Source: an uncultured Bacteroidales bacterium
GTDB taxonomy: Bacteria; Bacteroidota; Bacteroidia; Bacteroidales; UBA932
Reading direction: 5' to 3'
Assembly: GCA_900545245.1 (NCBI GenBank)
Contig: UQYV01000061.1
Coordinates: 1 to 11,217 of the forward strand
Length of the DNA stretch: 11,217 bases
Every line of letters begins with the position of its first letter. Positions within the stretch are counted from its first letter, which is position 1. The translations under genes and the position numbers were made by a program. The notes beneath the pieces are model-generated. The model was not told where the DNA came from, searched no databases, and was given only the letters and a program-made list of their open reading frames with translations. This document shows positions 5,346 to 11,217 of the stretch, in pieces.

Positions 5346-5879
5346 AGACTCGTCGTCAGTGTTGGTCGCCATTCCCATCAGTCCGCAGAAACGGATGTGA
5401 GGCCAGCGAGCCTCCCCTGTAAGCACAGCCAAGGCTTCTTCCGGAGTAAATCCCTGTTTGGTTTCTTCCCGGGCGATGTGACATTCCAGAAGAACATTCA
5501 CACGGCTTGTGACGGAGCCCATCTCTCCGTTCCCCGAATCCTCCGCTCCGGCAGCACGGAATCCCGGATGTCCAGAACACCATTGTTCAATTGCGTCAAG
5601 CAGTTCCACTGAGTCAACCGACTCAAGCATTGCGGCATACGGCAGGACATATTTCAGTTTGTTCTTCTGAAGATGTCCGATGAAATGCCATTGCACATCC
5701 CCAGGCATCTGCTGCACCTTGTCACGCATTTCCTGCGGACGGCTTTCCCCGAAGAGCCTTTGCCCCGCATCATAGGCCTCACGCAGCGCTTCGACCGGGT
5801 GGAATTTGGAAACTGCCACCAGTTTCACTCCTGATGGCAGTTCCGACTTTATTTTCTGTATATTACACTCTATGTCCAT
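5148..5879 (-). CDS. yggS: YggS family PLP-binding protein (pyridoxal phosphate homeostasis)
   Basis: YggS/PROSC proteins are single-domain TIM barrels that bind pyridoxal 5'-phosphate and buffer its cellular level. The PLP lysine is K25 in VKLVAVSKFHP. Other family blocks are WHFIGHLQKNK (64-74), GLMGMATNTD (166-175), LSFGMSDDY (211-219) and RIGTLIFGER (231-240). I chose the ATG at 5879 because MDIECNIQKIKSELP aligns with usual family starts. An in-frame ATG at 5942 overlaps the yidC stop as ATGA and would add 21 residues without family likeness. The 243-residue length is slightly above the usual ~220-230 because of a Gly/Ser-rich insert at about 106-126. The last residues (TFL) are coded by a sequence also found upstream of fic, and residues ~179-240 are duplicated at 3190-3374. 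The 3' end therefore appears to be replaced. Confidence 0.93.
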   Translation of the reverse strand: MDIECNIQKIKSELPSGVKLVAVSKFHPVEALREAYDAGQRLFGESRPQEMRDKVQQMPGDVQWHFIGHLQKNKLKYVLPYAAMLESVDSVELLDAIEQWCSGHPGFRAAGAEDSGNGEMGSVTSRVNVLLECHIAREETKQGFTPEEALAVLTGEARWPHIRFCGLMGMATNTDDESVIRSDFSKLLALNASLQPMVGICPNLTQDFRELSFGMSDDYKIAASMGATIVRIGTLIFGERTFL

Positions 5880-5938
5880 TGCCTCAATAAATAACTTGAT
5901 GGAAATGAGTGCAGAAGAACAATCCGCTTCTTCTGCGC

Positions 5939-7825
5939 TCATTTCCTCCGTTTTTGCTGTTCACGCATCTGCGCCTGCTGCATCTTCTGCGCCTCCTCAA
6001 GCCTCTGCTGCCACTTTGACTTCGGAAGCGGCTTACCCTTGGAAGCCTCCACCTGTGCAAGAATCTTCTCCGGCTTCACGACCCATTTCTTGATGATGAA
6101 GGTCTGGAGCATAGTGAGCAGGTTGGAGATGAAGTAGTAATAGGAAAGACCTGAAGACAGGTTGTTGCAGATAAAGAGCATCATTATAGGCATCAGCCAA
6201 ACACTCATGAACTTCATGCTTGCCATTTGCGGGTCATTCGACATCTGGCTTGAGGTCATCTTCGAGTAGAGGAACATCGACACGGCCATCAGCAGTGCAA
6301 ACAGCGACAAGTGGTCACCGAAAAGAGGGATATTGACGCCAAAGTCCCAAATTGAGTCGTATGCGCTGAGGTCATCGGCCCAAAGGAACGACTTCTGACG
6401 AAGCTCGATGGATGCAGGGAAGAACCGGAACATTGCCCAGAGTATAGGGAACTGGAGCAGCATCGGAAGGCATCCGCCGAGAGGCTTCACGCCGGCTCTC
6501 TGATAGAGTTCCATCGTGGCCTGCTGCTTCTTCATCGCGTCCTCCTGCTTAGGATATTTCTCATTGATCTTGTCCATCTCCGGCTTCAGTGCTGACATTT
6601 TAGCGGAAGACATGTAGGACTTGATAGTGAGAGGAGAGATGACAATCTTCAGAAGAACGGTCATAATCAGGATGATGAGACCGTAGTTGCTGATGAACCG
6701 TCCGAGGAGATCGAAGCAAGGGATGATGATGAACCGTGAAATCCAGCCGACGAGCCAGCCGCCGAGAGGGATGATCTTCTCATATTTTCTGTCGTATGAT
6801 TTCAGTGTGTGATAGTGGTTCGGTCCGAAATAGAAGTCGAACGGTATGACCTTGTCTCCGGCCTTCATCATGTCTACACCGGCCCTCGCATGCGCTGAGC
6901 ATGCCATCAGGTTGCGGTCCACGTCATCCTCCGGAAAATACTCGACACCGAACTCTCCAGACTCGAATCCCTCCGGAGCCGTGAGAATGGAAGAGAAGAA
7001 CTGCTGCTGAAATGCGACCCAGTCGAACTTGGCGTCAAGCCTCTTTGATTCGTTCTTTCCATTTCCCATATCTTCCGGAGACTTCTCGCCCGGAACATAA
7101 TAGTCTATCTTGGAATACTGCTTCTCATTCTTGTAGCCCTTCTCAAGACGAGGCACGACAGTCTTCCAGTTCAGGTCTACCGAAGAGACCCTGCTTGGGA
7201 TGACTGAATCCATACCGACGAACGAGAGCTCGTTGTGAACCATATAGCTGCCCTGCGAGAGAACATATTTCTGCTGGATGTAACCGCCCTGCGCAAACGG
7301 GAGACGCATTACGATGGAACTGTCAGAAACCTCAGCGACATCGAACACAAATTCCTTGGTGTCAACCGATTCGCCGGCAAAAACATTCACGTTGAACTCG
7401 CTTGCCTGCGGGGGAATGAGATAGAGTGAGGAACTGTCATACTTCACATAGTCAAGCAGTTTCACTGAATATGGCTGCGCACCTTTCGTCGTGAAAGCGA
7501 TTTCCATCTTGTCGTTGGAAAGCGTCAGGACAGAAGCCTCTGCCTCACGTGCCTTCGTAAGGTTATCGTCCTTATAAGGCTTCAGAGTCGGCTTTGTGCT
7601 CAAAACCACCGTCGTAGCCGCATTGTCCAGCGTGTCGCCCGACGCTATGCGATTCAGAGAATCAAGGGCGTAAGCCTCCAGCCTCTCCGCCTGGGCGATG
7701 GAATCCAGCTGTGCCTGATACTCCATCTGTTTCTGGTACTGGTGCGACTGATACCATGTGAATCCGAACATTATCACGCCTATCAGCGTGAAACCTATAA
7801 TTGTATTTTTTGTTTCTGATGTCAT
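5939..7825 (-). CDS. yidC: Membrane protein insertase YidC
   Basis: YidC inserts and folds inner-membrane proteins alone or with SecYEG. The 628 residues fit Bacteroidetes YidC. There is an N-terminal transmembrane helix (about 8-25), then a large periplasmic domain to about 345 including the Phe/Gly-rich EYFPEDDVDRNL region. The conserved insertase core follows: WLVGWISRFIIIPC (357-370), YGLIILIMTVLLKIVISPLT (381-400), then a cytoplasmic helical loop starting YMSSAKMSALKPEMDKI. After that come GGCLPMLLQFPILWAMF (450-466), further helices to about 580, and a basic tail rich in K, R and Q (KMQQAQMREQQKRRK) suited to ribosome contact. Lys393 occupies the place of the groove arginine of E. coli YidC, a substitution I believe is common in this phylum. 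ATG at 7825; the TGA overlaps the alternative yggS ATG, so the two are probably co-transcribed. Confidence 0.97.
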   Translation of the reverse strand: MTSETKNTIIGFTLIGVIMFGFTWYQSHQYQKQMEYQAQLDSIAQAERLEAYALDSLNRIASGDTLDNAATTVVLSTKPTLKPYKDDNLTKAREAEASVLTLSNDKMEIAFTTKGAQPYSVKLLDYVKYDSSSLYLIPPQASEFNVNVFAGESVDTKEFVFDVAEVSDSSIVMRLPFAQGGYIQQKYVLSQGSYMVHNELSFVGMDSVIPSRVSSVDLNWKTVVPRLEKGYKNEKQYSKIDYYVPGEKSPEDMGNGKNESKRLDAKFDWVAFQQQFFSSILTAPEGFESGEFGVEYFPEDDVDRNLMACSAHARAGVDMMKAGDKVIPFDFYFGPNHYHTLKSYDRKYEKIIPLGGWLVGWISRFIIIPCFDLLGRFISNYGLIILIMTVLLKIVISPLTIKSYMSSAKMSALKPEMDKINEKYPKQEDAMKKQQATMELYQRAGVKPLGGCLPMLLQFPILWAMFRFFPASIELRQKSFLWADDLSAYDSIWDFGVNIPLFGDHLSLFALLMAVSMFLYSKMTSSQMSNDPQMASMKFMSVWLMPIMMLFICNNLSSGLSYYYFISNLLTMLQTFIIKKWVVKPEKILAQVEASKGKPLPKSKWQQRLEEAQKMQQAQMREQQKRRK

Positions 7826-8034
7826 CTATTTTTAATTTGCGGGGCGCATAAAAAGCGGTCTGCGGCGTTGGATGGTTCGATGAAATCCTCACAACCATAA
7901 GGTTGCTGCGGTATTCATCTTCACCATCCGCCTTGCATCCCATCTTTTTCTTCATCCCCTTTTCTTTCAGGTGTTCCTTTTAACTGTTTCTTTCTGCTAT
8001 TCCGTCAGCAGTCCTTTCAACTGCTTTTTTCAGC
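7826..8034. other. Gap between the DUF349 gene and yidC without a supported gene
   Basis: No coding frame here looks real, and no exact TAnnTTTG element is seen on the minus strand. TATGGTTG at 7899-7892 has one mismatch and lies within a small CAACC/GGTTG inverted repeat (7892-7905). yidC may be transcribed from this weak element or by read-through from the DUF349 gene. Confidence 0.3.
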
Positions 8035-9945
8035 TTACTCCTGCTGGGTGTCCAGAGTTCTGATTTTTTCGGCAAGCTTTGCAAGTTCTACCTTTGCATC
8101 GTCGATTCGCTTGCGCATTTGGTCTACAAGAGCACCGGAGTTCTTTCCCGTTGAGAAGAAACCGATGTTGTTCTCGTAGGTGGCGATGTCCTGCTGGAGT
8201 TTGGTGAACTTGTCAATCAGAATTTCCTTCTCGGAGCGCTGAGGTTTTCCGCTGCGTCCACCGCGCCTTTCGGCAGTCGGTTCAGAGCCGAACTTTGCCT
8301 TCATAGCCGCACGATAGGCTTCGTTTATTCTGTCCTTATCCTTGAACGGGACGAATCCGATTGCCTGCCATTTCTGATGGAAGTCAGCCTGTGCTTTTGC
8401 ATCGGTCGCCGCGTCAACATTCTGATATTCCCCGATTTCCCTGATTATTGCCTGTTTTGCCTTAAGATTTCCGCGAAAATCGTTTTCAGGCTTGACGTTC
8501 TTGTCCCTCTCCGCAAAGAACTCGTCGCAGGCTCCACGGAATCTCTTCCAGATCTGTTCAGATTTCTTGCGAGGTACAGCACCGATTTCCTTCCACTGCT
8601 TCTGAAGAGCAATGAACTGGTCTGAAGCCTTCTTCCATTCTGTGCTTGTCTTCAGAGCTTCCGCTGCCTCGCAAAGCGAAATTTTCTTCTCGAGATTGGC
8701 ATTGAGACTATCCTTTATTTCGGAATAGAATTCTCTCTTGCGGGCATAGAAAGCATCACAAGCAGCACGGAAACGATCATATATCTTCTGGTTCTCCTTC
8801 TTAGATGCGAACCCGATCTTTCTCCATTCCTGCTGGATCTCCTCAATCTCCTTCGAGAAGGCGGTCCACTCGTTAGAGCCGCTCACTTCCCTTTTCGCAA
8901 TCTCCTCGACCTTCTCACAGAGGGCTGTCTTCGCCGCAAGATTTTCCTCCTGCTGCTTCTTTATGTCCTCATAGAAACCCTGATACTTCTTATTTATCAC
9001 GGATGTAGCAGCCTTGAAGCGATTCCAGATATCTTCGCGGTATTCCTTCGCCACCGGACCATATTCCTTCCACTGCTCGTGCAGTTTCTGCAGTTCCTTG
9101 AACGCCTCCACGACATTTTCGTTCTCCGCAAGTTTCTCCGCCGCCTCGCAGAACTTCTCCTTCACCTCAAGGTTCTTCTTGAAGTCCAAATCACGCAGCT
9201 CGCGGTTAATCTGCACCATATCGTAGAACCGTTCCACATAAAGCTGGTAGGTTTCGTTCAGATTGCGGAACGCCGTTGCAGGCACCGGCCCGATTTCCCT
9301 CCAGCGGTTCTGAATCTCTCGGAACGCAGGGAATGTCGCATTCACATCTTCCTGTTTATCAAGAAGTTCCTTCAGGTCATCTATAACCTTCTGCTTCAAT
9401 TCCAGATTATGCTCGCGCTCCTTCTCCTGTTTCTCATTGAAATCGGCACGTTCCTTCTTATACTCGTTATATACGGATTTAAAGCCCTCCTCTATCGCAG
9501 CAAACGGGCTCTCGACAGCGTCCAACGCCGTATCCGCCATCTCCGCAAGCTTCTGCATCGCGTCGGCCTTCTCTTTGCTGAGTTTCTTGTAGAACGCAGT
9601 CTTGATGGTCTCGACATTCTTCGACAGAGCCATCTTCATATCGCTCGTAACTGTCTTCTGAAGCGTCGACACAAGCTCTGCAAGGGACATGTTCTGATAG
9701 TCCGGAGTCTCGGCCTCCGGCGTAACTTCAGCCTCGGCAGTTTCCACATCAGCGGACTTTTCCGCATTTTCTTCAGCGGAATTTTCCACATTCCCTTCAG
9801 CAGGCGTTTCAATATTCCCTTCAACGGAATTTTCCACATTCTTTTCAGCGGAATTTTCAGGTACAGGCTGTTCCGCCGCAGCATTCTCCTGAACCTCAGG
9901 CACTACATCTGAGACATTTACCTCAGGAATGATCTCTTCACTCAT
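8035..9945 (-). CDS. DUF349 domain-containing protein with five repeats
   Basis: The 636-residue protein has an acidic, repetitive N-terminus (1-85), a mostly helical body and a C-terminal coiled coil (about 570-636). Five DUF349 units are marked by the core W-x-x-I/Y-G: RWREIGPVP (Trp215), QWKEYGPVA (Trp292), EWRKIGFAS (Trp374), QWKEIGAVP (Trp451) and KWQAIGFVP (Trp526), each followed by an 'IW-x-RF-x-AA-x-D-x-FY'-like helix, at a spacing of ~75-82 residues. DUF349 proteins are widespread and abundant in Bacteroidetes and have no established function that I can name; there is no signal peptide or membrane segment, so it should be cytoplasmic. It lies upstream of yidC on the same strand, 209 bases away, and is divergent from trmD. 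The ATG at 9945 follows a leader of about 60 bases from its promoter. Confidence 0.9.
   Translation of the reverse strand: MSEEIIPEVNVSDVVPEVQENAAAEQPVPENSAEKNVENSVEGNIETPAEGNVENSAEENAEKSADVETAEAEVTPEAETPDYQNMSLAELVSTLQKTVTSDMKMALSKNVETIKTAFYKKLSKEKADAMQKLAEMADTALDAVESPFAAIEEGFKSVYNEYKKERADFNEKQEKEREHNLELKQKVIDDLKELLDKQEDVNATFPAFREIQNRWREIGPVPATAFRNLNETYQLYVERFYDMVQINRELRDLDFKKNLEVKEKFCEAAEKLAENENVVEAFKELQKLHEQWKEYGPVAKEYREDIWNRFKAATSVINKKYQGFYEDIKKQQEENLAAKTALCEKVEEIAKREVSGSNEWTAFSKEIEEIQQEWRKIGFASKKENQKIYDRFRAACDAFYARKREFYSEIKDSLNANLEKKISLCEAAEALKTSTEWKKASDQFIALQKQWKEIGAVPRKKSEQIWKRFRGACDEFFAERDKNVKPENDFRGNLKAKQAIIREIGEYQNVDAATDAKAQADFHQKWQAIGFVPFKDKDRINEAYRAAMKAKFGSEPTAERRGGRSGKPQRSEKEILIDKFTKLQQDIATYENNIGFFSTGKNSGALVDQMRKRIDDAKVELAKLAEKIRTLDTQQE
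9745..9864 (-). repeat. 24-bp tandem repeat coding the acidic N-terminus of the DUF349 protein
   Basis: Residues 28-67 consist of five degenerate 8-residue units: VPENSAEK, NVENSVEG, NIETPAEG, NVENSAEE and NAEKSADV. At DNA level they are 24-base tandem repeats. The copy number may vary between strains. Confidence 0.75.
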
Positions 9946-10013
9946 AATCTGGAGTATTAAGTTTATAACACTATGGACGTGACCAACCTTCGCGTATGGG
10001 CGCGTCCAGCCTG

Positions 10014-10021
10014 CAAATATA
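10014..10021 (-). promoter_or_regulatory. -7 element for the DUF349 gene
   Basis: Minus-strand TATATTTG fits TAnnTTTG exactly and lies about 70 bases upstream of the DUF349 ATG. The expected -33 TTTG at ~10041-10044 is not a good match, so strength is uncertain. Confidence 0.5.
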
Positions 10022-10043
10022 TTAATAATTGAGTAAAAAACAC

Positions 10044-10051
10044 TAAATTTG
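10044..10051 (+). promoter_or_regulatory. -7 element for trmD
   Basis: TAAATTTG fits TAnnTTTG exactly, 31 bases before the trmD ATG at 10083. The -33 region would fall on the opposing DUF349 promoter. No clear TTTG is seen there. Confidence 0.5.
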
Positions 10052-10082
10052 CCGTGCGAATATTCCAGAAACGTTGAAAAAT

Positions 10083-10760
10083 ATGAGAATTGACATACTT
10101 ACCGTCGTCCCGGAGCTCCTTGACAGCCCGTTGAGCCATTCGATTGTGGGACGCGCAAGAAAAAAGGGAATTGTAGAAATCCAGGTCCACGACATAAGAA
10201 AATATGGCCTCGGCCCACACAAAAGGGTCGACGACTACAATTATGGACCGGATGCGGGAATGGTGATGATGGTGGAGCCGATTTTCCGGATGATCGAGGA
10301 ACTGCGAGCGGAAAGGGAGTATGACGAAATCATCTATATGTCCCCCGACGGCGAAGTGCTCACCCAAGGCATAGCCAACGAGCTGTCGCTCAAGGGGAAT
10401 CTCATCCTTCTGTGCGGTCACTATAAGGGCATCGACCAACGGGTCCGCGACCACCTCATCACAAGGGAAATCTCTGTGGGAGACTACGTTCTGAGCGGAG
10501 GAGAGCTTCCGGCAGCCATCCTCGCCGACGCGATTGTACGCCTCATTCCGGGAGCCATCTCCGACGAGACCTCAGCCCTGAGCGACTGTTTTCAGGACGA
10601 CCTTCTCTCCCCTCCCATCTACACCCGCCCGGCAGACTTCAACGGCTGGAAAGTTCCGGACATTCTCCTCTGTGGCGACCCGAAGAAGATTCAAGCCTGG
10701 CAGGACGAACAGGCTCTGGAACGAACAAAGAGACTCAGGCCACATCTGCTCGAAAAATAG
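10083..10760 (+). CDS. trmD: tRNA (guanine-37-N1)-methyltransferase TrmD
   Basis: TrmD methylates N1 of G37 next to the anticodon using S-adenosylmethionine, preventing +1 frameshifting. The 225 residues from the ATG at 10083 (MRIDILTVVPELL) match the usual length. A TTG at 10074 in frame would add three residues and is unlikely. Trefoil-knot SAM-site motifs are present: MSPDGEVLTQ, LCGHYKGIDQRV and EISVGDYVLSGGELPA, with the catalytic Asp region ILADAIVRLIPG after it. The tRNA-binding C-terminal domain ends KRLRPHLLEK. A small deviation is YGPDAGMVMM where many TrmD proteins have GGGxGM. It is a single transcription unit, divergent from the DUF349 gene and not in the rpsP-rimM-trmD-rplS order of Proteobacteria. 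No terminator follows the stop directly. Confidence 0.97.
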   Translation: MRIDILTVVPELLDSPLSHSIVGRARKKGIVEIQVHDIRKYGLGPHKRVDDYNYGPDAGMVMMVEPIFRMIEELRAEREYDEIIYMSPDGEVLTQGIANELSLKGNLILLCGHYKGIDQRVRDHLITREISVGDYVLSGGELPAAILADAIVRLIPGAISDETSALSDCFQDDLLSPPIYTRPADFNGWKVPDILLCGDPKKIQAWQDEQALERTKRLRPHLLEK

Positions 10761-10811
10761 AGGAAAAACTTACACATTCGCAATTTCTTGTACAAAATGA
10801 TGCAATAAAAT

Positions 10812-10841
10812 TTTGTTATTAGAAAATAAACCTTATATTTG
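10812..10841 (+). promoter_or_regulatory. Promoter of the putative small RNA downstream of trmD
   Basis: TTTG at 10812-10815, an 18-base spacer and TATATTTG at 10834-10841 make a near-ideal Bacteroidetes promoter. Transcription should start near 10848. No coding frame of note follows, only structured sequence. Confidence 0.7.
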
Positions 10842-10847
10842 CAATGT

Positions 10848-10977
10848 CTTAAACGAGATGTAACGTTTAAGGCCACTCATCTCTTCATAATCTGTTTTAT
10901 GAGGAGCTTGCTGACCACTAATAATTAAAACACTACACTACTAACCAAAACAGCTCGCAGTGATGCGGGCTGTTTTT
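10848..10977 (+). ncRNA. Putative structured small RNA, about 130 nt
   Basis: The predicted transcript opens with a perfect 8-bp hairpin (CTTAAACG 10848-10855 with CGTTTAAG 10864-10871). A 10-bp stem with one G-U pair follows (CTCTTCATAA 10881-10890 with TTATGAGGAG 10897-10906, 6-base loop). Next is an A/C-rich, probably unpaired stretch (10911-10948), and last an intrinsic terminator. It has its own promoter and no open frame. The architecture (phylum-type promoter, stems, terminator) resembles the Bacteroidales-1 RNA motif. I cannot confirm membership without a covariance-model search. A leader or attenuator for sequence beyond the terminator is the alternative, but nothing coding is seen there. 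Confidence 0.55.
10949..10977 (+). terminator. Rho-independent terminator of the putative small RNA
   Basis: AACAGCTCGCA (10949-10959), loop GTGA, TGCGGGCTGTT (10964-10974), giving an 11-bp stem with one T-G wobble and a run of T to 10977. Confidence 0.8.
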
Positions 10978-11011
10978 AGGGGAACTTCCCAAAAATGTCT
11001 CCCCTAAAAAC
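10972..11011. repeat. Perfect 12-bp inverted repeat overlapping the terminator
   Basis: GTTTTTAGGGGA (10972-10983) and TCCCCTAAAAAC (11000-11011) are exact reverse complements around a 16-base loop that itself starts with an imperfect GGGAA/TTCCC palindrome. The left arm includes the last three stem bases and the T-run of the terminator, so the two structures compete. It may be a backup terminator, an antiterminator or the scar of an element. Confidence 0.6.
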
Positions 11012-11035
11012 AACAAATCATAAACAAGATGATTT

Positions 11036-11073
11036 TAAAAAGCCCCTGCCGCGAAGCGATTCGCGACAGGGGC
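11036..11073 (-). terminator. Rho-independent terminator for a minus-strand gene to the right
   Basis: Arms 11042-11055 and 11060-11073 form a 14-bp GC-rich stem (one mismatch) with loop GCGA. On the minus strand it is followed by TTTTT at 11041-11037. On the plus strand no T-run follows. It implies a transcription unit approaching from beyond 11217. Confidence 0.7.
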
Positions 11074-11100
11074 AAATTATATTGTCCGGTCTTCTCCAGT

Positions 11101-11210
11101 AAGAAAGTCTAAGACAGGGGTATTAACTTCGTAGTCAATAATCTATCTTTACTCATAAAAGTGATACTGTTTCAAAAAGTGTGTCTGAGTTGAAATAAAA
11201 AGAAAGTCTA
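11101..11210. repeat. 11-bp direct repeat near the right edge
   Basis: AAGAAAGTCTA occurs at 11101-11111 and again at 11200-11210. Between them GTTTCAA (11169-11175) and TTGAAA (11190-11195) are inverted. It could be a small element flanked by a target duplication, or chance. I see no gene in 11074-11217. Confidence 0.25.
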
Positions 11211-11217
11211 CGGATTT

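Noticed and set aside
7662..7955. 97-codon minus-strand frame covering the yidC upstream gap and start
   Set aside because: More than half overlaps yidC in another frame, it shows no domain, and its start has no support.
8007..8030. Hairpin AGCAGT/ACTGCT followed by T6 on the plus strand
   Set aside because: It has terminator shape for the plus strand, but no plus-strand gene lies upstream. The neighbouring genes are all on the minus strand, where no T-run follows the stem.
9079..9912. Long open frame (277 codons) on the plus strand opposite the DUF349 gene
   Set aside because: It is the antisense of a clearly real gene, rich in Leu/Phe/Arg as expected from the complement of Glu/Lys codons, and has no recognisable domain.
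1..11217. tRNA, rRNA or CRISPR array
   Set aside because: No cloverleaf, rRNA-like stretch or regularly spaced identical repeats were seen. The only direct repeats are the 185-bp yggS copies, the 19-mer, the 11-mer and the coding 24-mers.

Overview
The window looks like a chromosomal segment of a member of the order Bacteroidales. Three things point there: promoter elements of the TTTG / TAnnTTTG type occur in several intergenic gaps; the 5-repeat DUF349 protein and the YidC with a large periplasmic domain are in the Bacteroidetes style; and there is almost no Shine-Dalgarno signal at starts. Genus cannot be named from the sequence alone.

Layout. Positions 1-1540 are a broken region: an lpxB whose N-terminus is missing and whose C-terminus runs into the remnant of a WYL-domain regulator, which itself abuts tail-to-tail a truncated PD-(D/E)XK nuclease. 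A complete Fic-domain AMP-transferase-type gene follows at 1813-2886, with two palindromes upstream. Positions 2887-5160 are accessory. They hold a doubtful 61-codon minus-strand frame, a 185-bp second copy of the 3' end of yggS, and a tight minus-strand operon of a HigB/RelE-like toxin, an HTH antitoxin and a SecB-like chaperone with a near-ideal promoter. Behind that operon is a decayed ISAs1-type transposase fragment. Positions 5148-9945 are core genes on the minus strand: yggS (PLP homeostasis), yidC (membrane insertase) and a DUF349 protein. trmD (tRNA m1G37 methyltransferase) diverges at 10083-10760. Downstream of it are a promoter, a structured putative small RNA with its own terminator, and a minus-strand terminator belonging to something beyond the right edge.

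The most interesting unit is the three-gene toxin-antitoxin-chaperone (TAC) operon. It sits between two direct copies of the yggS 3' end, as expected if an element carrying the operon entered the 3' end of yggS and restored the reading frame with its own copy. No integrase is visible, so the mechanism is inferred. The remaining genes read as an ordinary housekeeping cluster (membrane protein insertion, tRNA modification, vitamin B6 homeostasis, lipid A) beside a hotspot of gene loss and gain.
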